Source of the DNA: an uncultured Collinsella sp.
GTDB taxonomy: Bacteria; Actinomycetota; Coriobacteriia; Coriobacteriales; Coriobacteriaceae
Assembly: GCA_934668875.1 (NCBI GenBank)
Contig: CAKUON010000013.1
Location: forward strand, 1-59,899
Direction of reading: 5' to 3'
DNA length: 59,899 nt
Position 1 is the first letter of the stretch; each line of letters opens with the position of its first letter. The translations under genes and the position numbers were made by a program. This document shows positions 1-8,331 of this stretch, one piece after another. The notes under the pieces were generated by a model. That model was not told the DNA's origin and did no database searches. It saw only the letters and a list, made by a program, of their open reading frames with translations.

Positions 1-1389
1 AGTTACTTGCCTTTTCAGGCTCATATACTCTCCGGTCAAGGGCTTCGCAGGTACCGCGCTTCGAGCAGTTACTTGCCTTCGTCGCGGTGCCGACCATGCG
101 GAACCCCGCTTCGCAGGTACCGCGCTTCGAGCAGTTACTTGCCTTTTCAGGCTCATATACTCTCCGGTCAAGGGCTTCGCAGGTACCGCGCTTCGAGCAG
201 TTACTTGCCTTCGTCGCGGTGCCGACCATGCGGAACCCCGCTTCGCAGGTACCGCGCTTCGAGCAGTTACTTGCCTTTCTCGACGTGCGCCATTTAGTCC
301 TCACTGCTTCGCAGGTACCGCGCTTCGAGCAGTTACTCGCCTCCTTCTGCTGTCCGTAGAAGAACGTGCCGGCTTCGCAGGTACCGAGCTTCGAGCAGTT
401 ACTTGCCAAGTATCCAACAGGAAGATGCTCGGTTTGCGCTTCGCAGGTACCGCTCTTCGAGCAGTTACTTGCCGGGCTATGTTCCATTGGAACGCTCCAT
501 ATGCTTCGGAGGTACCGCGCTTCTAGCAGTAACTTACCTCGAGCTGATTAGCGCCGGAGTGCGCGAGGGCTTCGTAGGTTCCGCGCTTCGGGCAGTTACT
601 TACCGCTGAAACCACTTTTCTTAAATCTCTTAATACTTCGCAGGAACTGTGCTTCGAGCAGTTGCTTGCCAGGATTCACCGTCTATACGGTATGGTTACT
701 GACTCGCAGGTGCTGCGCTTCGAGCAGCTACTTGCCCCTCCATATTGGCCCGCTTCTCACCCGCGAGCTTCGTAGGTATCGCGTTTTTAGCACTCGCCTC
801 CCGCTGTCAAGAGAATCAGAAGGCGCTCGTGGGCCCCGAGAAAAAGACACGTCAAGCATCGCCATACCCAACTTTAGCGTCTGCAGAATCATGCGCTTCA
901 TAGATACCTCACCTCGAGCAGCCGCTTGCCCGAGACTCCTTAATTCGAGAGGGGTATACTTCGCAGGAAATGCACTCCGAGCAGCCGCTTACCGGAACGG
1001 CCTCCAGCTTATTTAGCACATACGCGGCAATAGCACAGCGCTTCGAGTAGATACTTGCTGCATATCAATGCGGTTTGTCTGCTCGATGGGTTTCGTAGGC
1101 AACTCACTTCAATTTGTTTCTTGTCTTCTCCCGCCCTTGACGGAAAGCGACATGAGCTTCATAGGCATCGCGCTTCGAGCAGCTGCTTACCATTTTTCCG
1201 AAAAGGAAGATGACGGGATGCACTTCGCCGAGACCGCGCTTCGAGCAGATACTCATTCTGTTGCGACGAGCAGTGCGACTGTAACGGGCCTCGTAGGCAC
1301 CGCGCCTCGAGCAGCATCTTTCCTCAGGTGTATGGCGTTGGCTATCTGGTGATGTTTCGCAAGTACTGTATTTCGTACGGCAATTTTAT
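1..1389 (+). CRISPR. Decaying CRISPR-like array, end distal to the leader
   Basis: A 36-bp repeat (begins GCTTCGCAGG, ends ACTTGCC) recurs every 66 bp, separated by mostly unrelated spacers of about 30 bp. Repeat starts are 42, 108, 174, 240, 306, 372, 438, 503, 569, 635, 701, 767, 895, 958, 1024, 1090, 1155, 1222, 1288 and 1354; bases 1-11 are the tail of another, so the array continues off the left edge. Copies up to about 473 are nearly identical. From 503 onward they accumulate substitutions, and the unit expected near 830 is unrecognisable. Decay toward the right is the pattern of a trailer end, so the leader and cas genes should lie to the left. A 36/30 layout fits types II, III, V or VI; no cas gene is visible, so the type is undetermined. 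The array is open in several frames because 66 is a multiple of 3, but those peptides are artefacts. Confidence 0.85.
6..269 (+). repeat. Tandem duplication of two CRISPR units
   Basis: Spacers at 12-41 and 144-173 are the same, and so are those at 78-107 and 210-239, giving spacer order A-B-A-B. The two-unit block of 132 bp (6-137) is therefore repeated directly in 138-269. This is better explained by recombination between repeats than by independent acquisition of the same spacers in the same order. Confidence 0.9.
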
Positions 1390-1572
1390 CTGCCATGCGT
1401 TAGCTCCTAAACAGCTGCTACTTCGGATGCACCCTTATCGATCGGCTATCCACCATACGCATCGCGATTGAGCCGCCAACTGTCCGCAGGCGTCCTCAGG
1501 ACGGAGGCTCCGCAGTTTTGTAGGTGTCCATGGTGCGGTCCAACCCGCATAGGTTGCGTTTCGATATATACC

Positions 1573-1592
1573 TGTCACCACGTGGCACCAAA
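1573..1592 (+). promoter_or_regulatory. Shared 20-bp motif, copy 1 (Tad locus)
   Basis: The sequence matches TGTCACCNNNTGGCACCAAA. It lies just upstream of a plausible promoter (TTGAGT at 1604-1609, 17 bp, TAAATA at 1627-1632) and 72 bp ahead of the tadV start. Its position immediately before the -35 box would suit an activator. The two half-sites GTCACC and GGCACC are direct repeats spaced 10 bp apart, one helical turn. Confidence 0.7.
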
Positions 1593-1603
1593 TAGGCCTT
1601 ATT

Positions 1604-1632
1604 TTGAGTAAACACGACTACAGAATTAAATA
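1604..1632 (+). promoter_or_regulatory. Probable promoter of the Tad operon
   Basis: TTGAGT (1604-1609) and TAAATA (1627-1632) are separated by 17 bp. The predicted transcript would start near 1639 and leave a leader of about 25 nt before the GTG at 1665. The assignment is by consensus only. Confidence 0.45.
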
Positions 1633-1664
1633 TGAGTTCCCATGCCTGTATCGAGGAGGCTCCC

Positions 1665-2474
1665 GTGTCTTTTGGCGTCAGATTGGCGACCATATTAGCC
1701 GTCGGCTGCGGCTTTTGGTGCGCCTCCCATCTTTATCAGCGTTGGCGCTACGCCGCGCTGGAGCATGAGGACAAGGCCATGCTCCAGGCACGACCCGGTG
1801 ACGCCGATAGGGACAAATGGATTGACGCCGTGAACAGAGAGGCAGTTAATTACGGCGTCAGCCCCTCGACGCTCATTTCCCTGGGGAGTAAAGGATGTAT
1901 CGGCGCGGAGTTATCCATGCTTGGCGACACCGGAGCATACCTCCGCCACCATAACCCTCCCTTGACCTCAGAAATCGCCCTTGTCTACCCTTACCTGTTT
2001 GCCTCATGGGTGGGAACGCTCATCTCGGTTCCCTACGCAATCTTGCTGGCGACCTCTGTTGCGCTTGGGCAGGAGGACATGAGATTCAGGATTGCACCGG
2101 TGCCCATGCTGCTCCTCTTTGCGGCCTCAGGCGCCGTGTCGTCCCCCTGGGGACCATATACGTGGGCGATAATCACCGTTCCCTGCGCCGCCGTATTCGC
2201 GTTGATTTCATTTGCCATGAAGTGTATCGGGGGCATCTCCTGGCACGCCGGCGACTATCTCACACTTGCCATCGCCCTCATGGCCGTGCTGTCCGTCGGA
2301 ACGGTGCTCGAGTTTCTCACTATCCACCTTCTGTGCGCGTGCGCTCTTGAGCTTGCCATCAGGTTCATTCCCGCCTGTGCGCGCCTCAAAGACAACGTCC
2401 CCTATAACGCCGTGCTGTCGGTAAGTCTGGTCGGGGCGACGCTAATCGCAATCTTGAAAGGTAATCTGCTATGA
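1665..2474 (+). CDS. tadV: Prepilin peptidase-like membrane protein (A24 family, TadV/CpaA-like)
   Basis: A 269-residue polytopic membrane protein. Two aspartate motifs of type IV prepilin peptidases can be made out: Gln-Glu-Asp followed by Arg-Phe-Arg-Ile in the middle of the protein, and His-Ala-Gly-Asp-Tyr-Leu-Thr-Leu about 55 residues later, which corresponds to the family GxGD signature. Such enzymes cut the leader of Flp prepilins and pseudopilins at the inner face of the membrane. The N-terminal 100 residues, with one hydrophobic segment and a soluble stretch, are not typical of the short TadV proteins. I chose the GTG at 1665 because GAGGAGG (1653-1659) sits five bases before it; an in-frame ATG at 1632 lacks such a site. 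The stop overlaps the next start, in a tad gene cluster. Assignment rests on motifs and context. Confidence 0.6.
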   Translation: MSFGVRLATILAVGCGFWCASHLYQRWRYAALEHEDKAMLQARPGDADRDKWIDAVNREAVNYGVSPSTLISLGSKGCIGAELSMLGDTGAYLRHHNPPLTSEIALVYPYLFASWVGTLISVPYAILLATSVALGQEDMRFRIAPVPMLLLFAASGAVSSPWGPYTWAIITVPCAAVFALISFAMKCIGGISWHAGDYLTLAIALMAVLSVGTVLEFLTIHLLCACALELAIRFIPACARLKDNVPYNAVLSVSLVGATLIAILKGNLL

Positions 2475-2920
2475 GGTCAAGGCCAACAGAACTCAGGGCG
2501 GTCATGGTGACCCAGCTCGTCCTTCTACTCCCCATCATGATCGCAATGCTCGCACTCGTCGTGGACTGCGCGAACCTGAGCCGGTGCAAGGCCCTCGCAT
2601 CGGCGGCCGCATCCGAGGGGGCGCGCTACGCCGCGGCGAACCCCGATAAGAATGATTCTGAAGTCGAATCCTACGTAAGGGGCGCTATCGGTCTCGATGG
2701 CAGCTGCACTGTGGATATCGAGCGCGGCGCGCTTTCGTCCAAAGACGTGAAGCTAAGGGTTGGGGACAAGTCCAGGGACTCTTCAATAGAGCGCAAGTCC
2801 GTCACGGTCAATGTCCAGATTCCATGCCGCCGCGTATTCACCCTGGCCGTCTTCGATGGTCTTGCGGAAATTGAGCCCGAGTCATCCTCGGCAACGGCAA
2901 TCTCATCGGAGGTCAAGTGA
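2471..2920 (+). CDS. TadE-like pseudopilin
   Basis: A 149-residue protein with a short basic N-terminus, one hydrophobic helix (about residues 11-31) followed by an alanine-rich stretch, then an extracytoplasmic domain of about 110 residues. This is the layout of TadE-family minor pseudopilins of Tad/Flp machines, which are processed by TadV and help initiate pilus assembly. The start overlaps the tadV stop (ATGA) and is preceded by GAAAGG, indicating translational coupling. The two cysteines in the soluble domain (around residues 77 and 117) could form a disulfide. The next gene begins at its stop codon. Confidence 0.65.
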   Translation: MRSRPTELRAVMVTQLVLLLPIMIAMLALVVDCANLSRCKALASAAASEGARYAAANPDKNDSEVESYVRGAIGLDGSCTVDIERGALSSKDVKLRVGDKSRDSSIERKSVTVNVQIPCRRVFTLAVFDGLAEIEPESSSATAISSEVK

Positions 2921-3393
2921 TGGTGCGTAACAGAAGGCCGCTCGAGGCACTCATCTCCACTGAATTCATATTCGTATTCCCGATAGCGCTCACCGTCATC
3001 CTCGCCATCATGGGCTTCGGGTTCACGGGCTATCAGCGTGCCAGAATTGATTACTCCCTCGCACATCTCGCGGACCGGCTTCCCGCAGGCTGGGATTCCA
3101 TGGACGCCGACACGCTCGTGAAGAAGCTCGTAAGCGCATCGGCCGATATCGACCCAAGCTACCTCACGGTAAAGAACGCCTCGGTCAACATCGATTCCGA
3201 TGAGAACCTCGGCCATGGAAACGCCGTCGCAGGTGATTTGGGCACCGAGAACCTCAGGACCGAGGAAAGGGCCGTAACGGTGTCAGCTGAAATCACGTAC
3301 GACTACCCGGCGCCCTACAACGTATTCGGAAAGAAATCCGTCCGAAACATCACGCGTTCCTACATCAGCTATTCCGACTGGGAGGTCATCTAG
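2920..3393 (+). CDS. TadE/TadF-like pseudopilin
   Basis: A 157-residue protein with one N-terminal hydrophobic helix (residues about 15-38, including FIFVFPIALTVILAIMGFGF) and a soluble C-terminal domain without cysteines. The Glu before the helix and the overall size fit the TadE/TadF minor-pseudopilin group. The ATG at 2920 is preceded by GGAGG (2908-2912) at 7 bp and overlaps the stop of the gene before it; a GTG three bases upstream is the alternative. Second of three consecutive pseudopilin-like genes between the prepilin peptidase and cpaB. Confidence 0.6.
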   Translation: MVRNRRPLEALISTEFIFVFPIALTVILAIMGFGFTGYQRARIDYSLAHLADRLPAGWDSMDADTLVKKLVSASADIDPSYLTVKNASVNIDSDENLGHGNAVAGDLGTENLRTEERAVTVSAEITYDYPAPYNVFGKKSVRNITRSYISYSDWEVI

Positions 3394-3987
3394 ATGAAGC
3401 GTCTCGCACTCAGGGGAGGGGGAGCCCGCGCGCAGCTCACATCCTTTTTCGTCGTGATGCTCATCCCCCTATCCCTCCTCATAGCGCTCGCCGTAGACCT
3501 GGGAGGAGCGCTCGCATATAGGACATGGCAGGGGTCGCTTCTCGAGAGCACGAGGCAGTCTTGCTTCGGTGAGGCCAATGCCGTCAAATACGCCGAGAAC
3601 CCGGGGGATGAGGCCCGCTCCGAGGTTCTCGAGATGCTCAAGGCCAACGGTTACACCGGAAAGGCCACGGTCTATTACGTAGAGGCCCCTGAAAGCCTTT
3701 GCGGGGCAGCCGATCGCTACGCCGGCGTCTATGTGGTCCTTGAGGGGACCTGGCCGTCGTCTTTCGCGAGATTCGCCGGCGTCGATGAGCTCAAGGTGCG
3801 CTCGGACGCCGTCTGGACCCTACATCCCTATTCGTCCACGACGGTATGGCGGCCGGCCGACACCGGTAACGGCTGGTGCGAGTACACGATTGACAAGGAA
3901 GGTAGCGTTTCGACGAAAACGGGGGCATGCTCACTCGACGATGCGCCCGAAATTCTCTCCAAGGCCGTGAGGGACATGCTTCCCTGA
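3394..3987 (+). CDS. TadG-like pilus assembly protein
   Basis: A 197-residue protein starting MKRLALRGGGARAQLTSFFV, with one hydrophobic segment at about residues 17-42 and an extracytoplasmic remainder that contains four cysteines. Position and topology fit a short TadG-like protein (Flp pilus assembly, tip or anchoring role). It starts immediately after the stop of the preceding gene, with GGGAGG upstream. The motif copy at 4033 and a strong hairpin follow 45-100 bases later, so it is probably the last gene of the first Tad transcript. Confidence 0.55.
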   Translation: MKRLALRGGGARAQLTSFFVVMLIPLSLLIALAVDLGGALAYRTWQGSLLESTRQSCFGEANAVKYAENPGDEARSEVLEMLKANGYTGKATVYYVEAPESLCGAADRYAGVYVVLEGTWPSSFARFAGVDELKVRSDAVWTLHPYSSTTVWRPADTGNGWCEYTIDKEGSVSTKTGACSLDDAPEILSKAVRDMLP

Positions 3988-4032
3988 TCGACGGGCGGCA
4001 ACCGCCAGCCAACACGCTACAGCGCGCCGTAT

Positions 4033-4052
4033 TGTCACCCAATGGCACCAAA
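4033..4052 (+). promoter_or_regulatory. Shared 20-bp motif, copy 2 (between tadG and cpaB)
   Basis: Matches TGTCACCNNNTGGCACCAAA without mismatch, oriented toward cpaB, 248 bp upstream of its start. Its last two bases overlap the stem of the hairpin at 4051-4084. Confidence 0.7.
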
Positions 4053-4084
4053 TCGCCCTGCGCAGACGGCCGCGCGGGGCGATT
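4051..4084 (+). terminator. Strong hairpin followed by TTCTTTAT
   Basis: AATCGCCCTGCGC (4051-4063) pairs with GCGCGGGGCGATT (4072-4084) over 13 bp with one G-T pair and an 8-base loop, then CTTTAT follows. It could end the tadV-tadG transcript or act as an attenuator for cpaB, given that it abuts motif copy 2. Confidence 0.6.
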
Positions 4085-4300
4085 CTTTATATGTCGGAAT
4101 AGCACGGCAGGCCGAAGAGCCCTCGGGCCCGATGTGCGACCCGATGCGTCAGAGACTGGTCTGCTCGACCAAAAAGGCTTTCGAGATGGTTTGTGCGGCG
4201 GCAGAGAAAGTTCGGCCAGTATCACCTGGCACTGGAAAGCGAACCATTCTCCACCGCTCGCGTTTAAGGGACTCCTAGGTCCCAGGAAGGAATCTTAAAG
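4085..4300 (+). promoter_or_regulatory. Long non-coding leader ahead of cpaB
   Basis: About 215 bp with no convincing gene. It contains several GC-rich self-complementary stretches and ends with a small hairpin, GGGAC and GTCCC around TCCTAG (4269-4284), just before the AGGAAGGA ribosome-binding site of cpaB. No known riboswitch consensus was recognised. Confidence 0.4.
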
Positions 4301-5251
4301 ATGAAAAAACGGACCCAGGAGGAAATAAGGGCAGAAATCGCCCAAGTCGAGTCGGAAATGCGCACGGCCATCGACTCCGGGCGCATGCGAAGCGTCGAAC
4401 GGCTCCGCGGGCGCAAGCAGGCGCTCGGCCATGAGCTGGAGCGCGCAATGGCACAGGAGGCCGCCATGGGGGCGACCACGTCGACGCAGATGCCCGCCGC
4501 GGCCCCCGCGCCCGCACAGGGCGGCCAGAGGACCACGTCGACGTCAGGTGCCGCGACCGCTCGCAGGCAGCGCGGGCCGGCAGCAGGGGGAACGCGTAAG
4601 GACCGAAGGCTCGCCGCCGTCGCCGGCGTGGCGATCGCCGTCGCAGTCGTGACGGTCGGTTTCTCGGGCTGGCGATGGACTCAGGCGCAGGGCGAGCTCG
4701 CGCGTCTCGAGAAGTCGACCGTCAAGGTAGTCACCGTCACGCGCGATGTCGCCCCCGGCGAAGTCCTCACTTCGGCAGACCTTACGGTCGCAAGCGTGCC
4801 CACGGCGTTTGCGCCCAAGGACGCGGCGAAGAAGGTATCCGATGTGGCGGGCCGCCAGTCCGTGACGCAGCAGACCTTGGGGACCGCAGTTTCCCTCTCC
4901 TCCGTATCGGGCTCGAAGAAACCCGCTTCCATCACCACCGCCGTAACCGAGGGCCACGTTGCCTATACCGTCGCACTCGACAGCTCAACGGGCCTTTCCC
5001 CGCTGCTCTCGGTCGGTGACAAGGTCGATGTTCTCGCGAGCGTGAACGACGGCCAGGTCGTGAGCACCGTGCGCGTGGCCGACTCCATTCGCGTACTGGC
5101 GCTGGACGGCAACCTCTCGGGCTCCAAGTCAGACGGTTACTCCAACGTCACAATCGAGGTAACTGAGGACCAGGCCCTCGCCCTTTCGAGCGCGAGCGGC
5201 ATCCGACTCGTGGCCCTTCCCGAGACGGGGGAGGCGCAAAATGCTGAATAG
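4301..5251 (+). CDS. cpaB: Flp pilus assembly protein CpaB (SAF domain)
   Basis: A 316-residue protein. Residues about 1-50 form a charged, helix-prone cytoplasmic segment and 55-105 an Ala/Pro/Thr-rich linker. One transmembrane helix (about 106-123) follows, then an SAF-like domain beginning VKVVTVTRDVAPGEVLTSAD, the hallmark of CpaB/RcpC. CpaB is an extracytoplasmic accessory protein of the Tad apparatus, proposed to bind peptidoglycan or pilin. The start at 4301 has AGGAAGGA upstream. The stop overlaps the tadA start by 11 bp. The long cytoplasmic N-terminal extension is more elaborate than in most CpaB proteins. Confidence 0.8.
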   Translation: MKKRTQEEIRAEIAQVESEMRTAIDSGRMRSVERLRGRKQALGHELERAMAQEAAMGATTSTQMPAAAPAPAQGGQRTTSTSGAATARRQRGPAAGGTRKDRRLAAVAGVAIAVAVVTVGFSGWRWTQAQGELARLEKSTVKVVTVTRDVAPGEVLTSADLTVASVPTAFAPKDAAKKVSDVAGRQSVTQQTLGTAVSLSSVSGSKKPASITTAVTEGHVAYTVALDSSTGLSPLLSVGDKVDVLASVNDGQVVSTVRVADSIRVLALDGNLSGSKSDGYSNVTIEVTEDQALALSSASGIRLVALPETGEAQNAE

Positions 5252-6542
5252 CGATCTGCTCGGCATCGAACGCGAGGCCGTCCGCCAGGCGACGGGGATC
5301 CTGACTGCCGCCAACGATGCCTCCGAGAGCGATGTGCAGCGCGACTCGCGCGCTCGCGACCTCCTTGCCGAGATTATAGATTCCAGTCCCGAGGGGTCGC
5401 GTCTGGACGACGACTCCTTTGATGCCGTGATCCAGGCCGGACTCAACGACCTATATTACCTGGGCCCCATCGAGGAGCTGCTTCCTGATACGTCGATCTC
5501 CGAAATCATGGTGAACGCCCCGGACGATGTGTGGGTTGAGCGTGCTGGACTACTTCAGAGGGTCCCCGTCGCCTTCGAAGACGACGACCACGTCAAGTTC
5601 ATCATCAATCGCATAGCGTCAGCCGACGGTCGCCGTTGCGACGAGGCGCAGCCGCTGTGCGACTGCATCCTGAACCGCCCCGGTGCGATATTCAACGGCT
5701 CCCGTGTCGCGGCGACCGCAAAGGGCATCGCCGTCGATCACAACATTCTCAACATCCGTAAGTTTCGACCGGATGCCGTGGAGCCAGAGGACCTCATGGC
5801 ACTCGGCACCTTCGACCAGCGCATGCTCGAGTTCATGGAGGCGATCGTACTCGGCCGAATGAACGTCGTCATCGCAGGCGGCACCGGCTCGGGCAAGACG
5901 ACGCTCCTCAACGCCTGCTCGTCCTTCATCCCGGACAACCAGCGCATCGTCACGATCGAGGATGCGCCTGAGCTGCGCCTCCAGAAACCCCATGTCGTGC
6001 GCAAGACCGCTCGCCGACCCAACATCGAGGGCGAGGGCGAGATCACCATCCGGCAGCTCGTGATTCACGCGCTGCGCGAACGCCCCGACCGAATCGTCGT
6101 CGGCGAGTGCCGCGGCGGCGAGGCTTTCGACATGATCCAGGCGATGATGACGGGACACGAGGGCTCGCTCACGACCGTCCACTCCTCCAACGCGCGCGAG
6201 GCCATGACCCGCCTGCGCTCGATGATCCAACAGACCGGAACCGAGATGCGAAGCGAGCAGATTATGGAGCTCATCGCCTCGGCTATCGACTTCGTCATCT
6301 TCGTCAACCGCTACGATATCGACGGCTCGCGCAAGATCACGGAAATCGCCGAGGTCCAGGGCATGCAGGGCGACGTCATCACCATGGGCACCATCATGCG
6401 TTTCGAGCAAACGGGCTTTTCCGAGGACGGCAAGGTGCTTGGAGAGTTCATGCCCACCGGTGAGCGCATCACCCCGGCGCACCGCGAAAAGCTCTTCGCG
6501 CGCGGCGTGTATATCGATGACGATTTCTGGTTCCGTCGATGA
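5241..6542 (+). CDS. tadA: Tad pilus secretion ATPase TadA/CpaF
   Basis: A 433-residue member of the VirB11/CpaF secretion ATPase family that powers Flp pilus extension from the cytoplasmic face. The N-terminal domain is followed by the Walker A sequence AGGTGSGKTT at about residue 211, an Asp box near TIEDAPELRL, a Walker B region RIVVGECRGGEAFDM and the His box EGSLTTVHSSN near residue 307. The length is normal for the family. It overlaps cpaB upstream and tadB downstream (ATGA), so the genes are translationally coupled. All catalytic motifs appear intact. Confidence 0.93.
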   Translation: MLNSDLLGIEREAVRQATGILTAANDASESDVQRDSRARDLLAEIIDSSPEGSRLDDDSFDAVIQAGLNDLYYLGPIEELLPDTSISEIMVNAPDDVWVERAGLLQRVPVAFEDDDHVKFIINRIASADGRRCDEAQPLCDCILNRPGAIFNGSRVAATAKGIAVDHNILNIRKFRPDAVEPEDLMALGTFDQRMLEFMEAIVLGRMNVVIAGGTGSGKTTLLNACSSFIPDNQRIVTIEDAPELRLQKPHVVRKTARRPNIEGEGEITIRQLVIHALRERPDRIVVGECRGGEAFDMIQAMMTGHEGSLTTVHSSNAREAMTRLRSMIQQTGTEMRSEQIMELIASAIDFVIFVNRYDIDGSRKITEIAEVQGMQGDVITMGTIMRFEQTGFSEDGKVLGEFMPTGERITPAHREKLFARGVYIDDDFWFRR

Positions 6543-7441
6543 GCGGGCAGATTTCCCCGGCAGCCCTCCTTCCCGCACTGCCGGCGGTCCTGATGGGAAT
6601 AATCCTGTTCCTGACGGCAAGAAAGCTTCGCATCGAGCGTGAGCAGTCAGAAGCCGGCCCCCTTCCGGAGAACCCCTCCGGTAAAGATGGGGGCAACCGC
6701 CTTTCCGGCGCCCTGCGACGCGTGTGCCAGGGCGCGGCGCCCCAGCTCTCCACCACCGAGGCGGCACAGCTATGGGCGGTAATCGCGTTCGCGCCATCGG
6801 TCTTTATCCTTGCAATGGGCTCGACAGCGGGAGCGGTCGCCGCACTCCCGCTCGGCATCGCGGCCTTCCCGATCTGGGTGAAGTCGAAGCGCGGGGCCGA
6901 GCAGGGCCTTTTCGAGGAGCAGCTCGGCCAGGCGATGCCGCTCATCGCATCGAACCTTCGAACGGGAGCCTCGATCGCGCAATCGGTGGCACCGGTCGCA
7001 GAGCACATGGATGAGCCCCTGAAGTCCGAGTTCGCCATCCTCGAGCGCGACCTTAGAAACGGACGCCCCATCGACCAGGCACTCGACGATATGGCAATGA
7101 GGACCAAAAGCTCCAACCTCAGGCTCTATTCAACTGCCGTATCGGTATCGCAGCAGACCGGCGGCTCGCTATCCGAGATTACGGAGCGTGTCGGCGAGGC
7201 CATCCGGGCAAAGGTCAAGGCGAAGCGATCGGCCGAGGCCAAGACCTCCTCGGCACGGTTCGAGGCGAAGATCGTCGGCTTCGCGCCGATCGTCATGCTG
7301 GTGCTCATGTCGGTTGCGTCGGAAATGCACCGGCAGTTCTTCATGACGCCTGCGGGGTGGGCGTGCCTGGGCGTGGGCATAGCGCTCGATATCATCGGTT
7401 TCATGGTGCTGAAGCAAATAAGTAACATCAGGTACGACTAG
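6539..7441 (+). CDS. tadB: Tad pilus inner-membrane protein TadB
   Basis: A 300-residue type II secretion F-domain protein. It has N-terminal hydrophobic segments, a cytoplasmic GspF-like domain carrying LIASNLRTGASIAQSV and SQQTGGSLSEITERVGEAIR, and two C-terminal membrane helices. TadB and TadC form the membrane platform driven by TadA. It starts inside the tadA stop (ATGA) and is followed after 10 bp by tadC, preceded by GGGGAG. Confidence 0.88.
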   Translation: MSGQISPAALLPALPAVLMGIILFLTARKLRIEREQSEAGPLPENPSGKDGGNRLSGALRRVCQGAAPQLSTTEAAQLWAVIAFAPSVFILAMGSTAGAVAALPLGIAAFPIWVKSKRGAEQGLFEEQLGQAMPLIASNLRTGASIAQSVAPVAEHMDEPLKSEFAILERDLRNGRPIDQALDDMAMRTKSSNLRLYSTAVSVSQQTGGSLSEITERVGEAIRAKVKAKRSAEAKTSSARFEAKIVGFAPIVMLVLMSVASEMHRQFFMTPAGWACLGVGIALDIIGFMVLKQISNIRYD

Positions 7442-7451
7442 GGGAGCTCAG

Positions 7452-8321
7452 ATGTTCGAATCAATAACAACTGGCTTCATTATCATCCTCATCGGAATCG
7501 CCGCGGGCCTCGGAGTGGACATCGCCCTCAAACGCGTCTTCGGCCTAGAGCAGCCTGCGGAAGAGGACGCCTCCCCGGCGCTTCCCGGAATCGCCGACAA
7601 GCTTTCCAACGTTGTCTCCAGGCTCGCTCCCATTTCGCGCACCGTAATGGACTCGACGCGCGACTCCCTCGACCGCGCCGGTTCCACCATGCAGCCGGCG
7701 ACCTTCTGGGCCTTCCGCGTCGCGAGCGCCGCGGGATTCACTGCGGCGGGACTCGTCGCGTCGCTTTTCGTCGGCGGGGCAAAGGGTCTAGGCATTTTCG
7801 CCGCGCTGGCGCTCACAGGAATCGCCATCCCGCAGCTGTGGCTTTTGAATGAGCGCGCGAAATGGCGCGACGAGCTCGACCGGCAGCTTCCCGACGCCCT
7901 CGATTTGCTCGCAATCTGCATGTCGGCGGGCTCGTCTATCGATTTCGCCCTGCACACGGTCGGCAGCAAGATGGACGGCGCCATCGCGCAGGGCTTCGAG
8001 CGAGTGGCCAACGAGGCCAGCTTCTCATCGCGAACCGAGGCGCTCCTTCGCTTCGCAGAACGCGCGCGCGTGCCGTCCCTCACGATCTTCGCGGCCTCGT
8101 TTGCGCAATCCGAGCGCGCGGGCGGATCTCTCGTCGATATCATCCGCGACCAGGCGGGGACGGTTCGCGAGCAACGGCGCCTGAAGGTCGAGTCGGAGAT
8201 CGAGAAGCTCGGTACAAAGATGCTCTTCCCGATCATCCTGTTTATCCTTCCGGTGTTTCTGATCGTCGTCCTCGCCCCCGTGTTGGCCCAGATCGCGCAG
8301 ACGTTCACCTCTCTCATGTAG
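7452..8321 (+). CDS. tadC: Tad pilus inner-membrane protein TadC
   Basis: A 289-residue paralogue of TadB with the same GspF-type core (ALDLLAICMSAGSSIDFAL, then AQSERAGGSLVDIIRDQAGT) between two pairs of membrane helices. It completes the TadA-TadB-TadC motor and platform set. RBS GGGGAG precedes the ATG at 7452. No TadZ/CpaE partner and no Flp major pilin are present in this cluster; the only Flp-like pilin in the window is at 57 kb. Confidence 0.87.
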   Translation: MFESITTGFIIILIGIAAGLGVDIALKRVFGLEQPAEEDASPALPGIADKLSNVVSRLAPISRTVMDSTRDSLDRAGSTMQPATFWAFRVASAAGFTAAGLVASLFVGGAKGLGIFAALALTGIAIPQLWLLNERAKWRDELDRQLPDALDLLAICMSAGSSIDFALHTVGSKMDGAIAQGFERVANEASFSSRTEALLRFAERARVPSLTIFAASFAQSERAGGSLVDIIRDQAGTVREQRRLKVESEIEKLGTKMLFPIILFILPVFLIVVLAPVLAQIAQTFTSLM

Positions 8322-8331
8322 GAGACGGCCC

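Noticed and set aside
7..1352. Repetitive peptides coded across the left-edge repeats
   Set aside because: All three frames are open over parts of the array because the 66-bp period is a multiple of 3, spacers are mostly unrelated, and stops appear as soon as repeats decay. A CRISPR-like array explains it better than a repeat protein.
1583..1597. TGGCAC as the -24 element of a sigma-54 promoter
   Set aside because: The four copies of the motif do not share a -12 GC at the right distance, and sigma-54 is not known in this group.
4042..4278. 78-codon ORF in the cpaB leader
   Set aside because: No ribosome-binding site, overlaps the strong hairpin, and composition is not protein-like.
4085..4300. 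Riboswitch ahead of cpaB
   Set aside because: No match to the cyclic di-GMP, cobalamin or other consensus cores that I can recall; only simple hairpins are visible.
5619..6797. 392-codon ORF opposite tadA, and similar long antisense ORFs opposite the ABC-F, cmk and gpsA genes
   Set aside because: They mirror strongly coding genes in a high-GC sequence, have Arg/His/Ala/Val-rich composition and no start signals.
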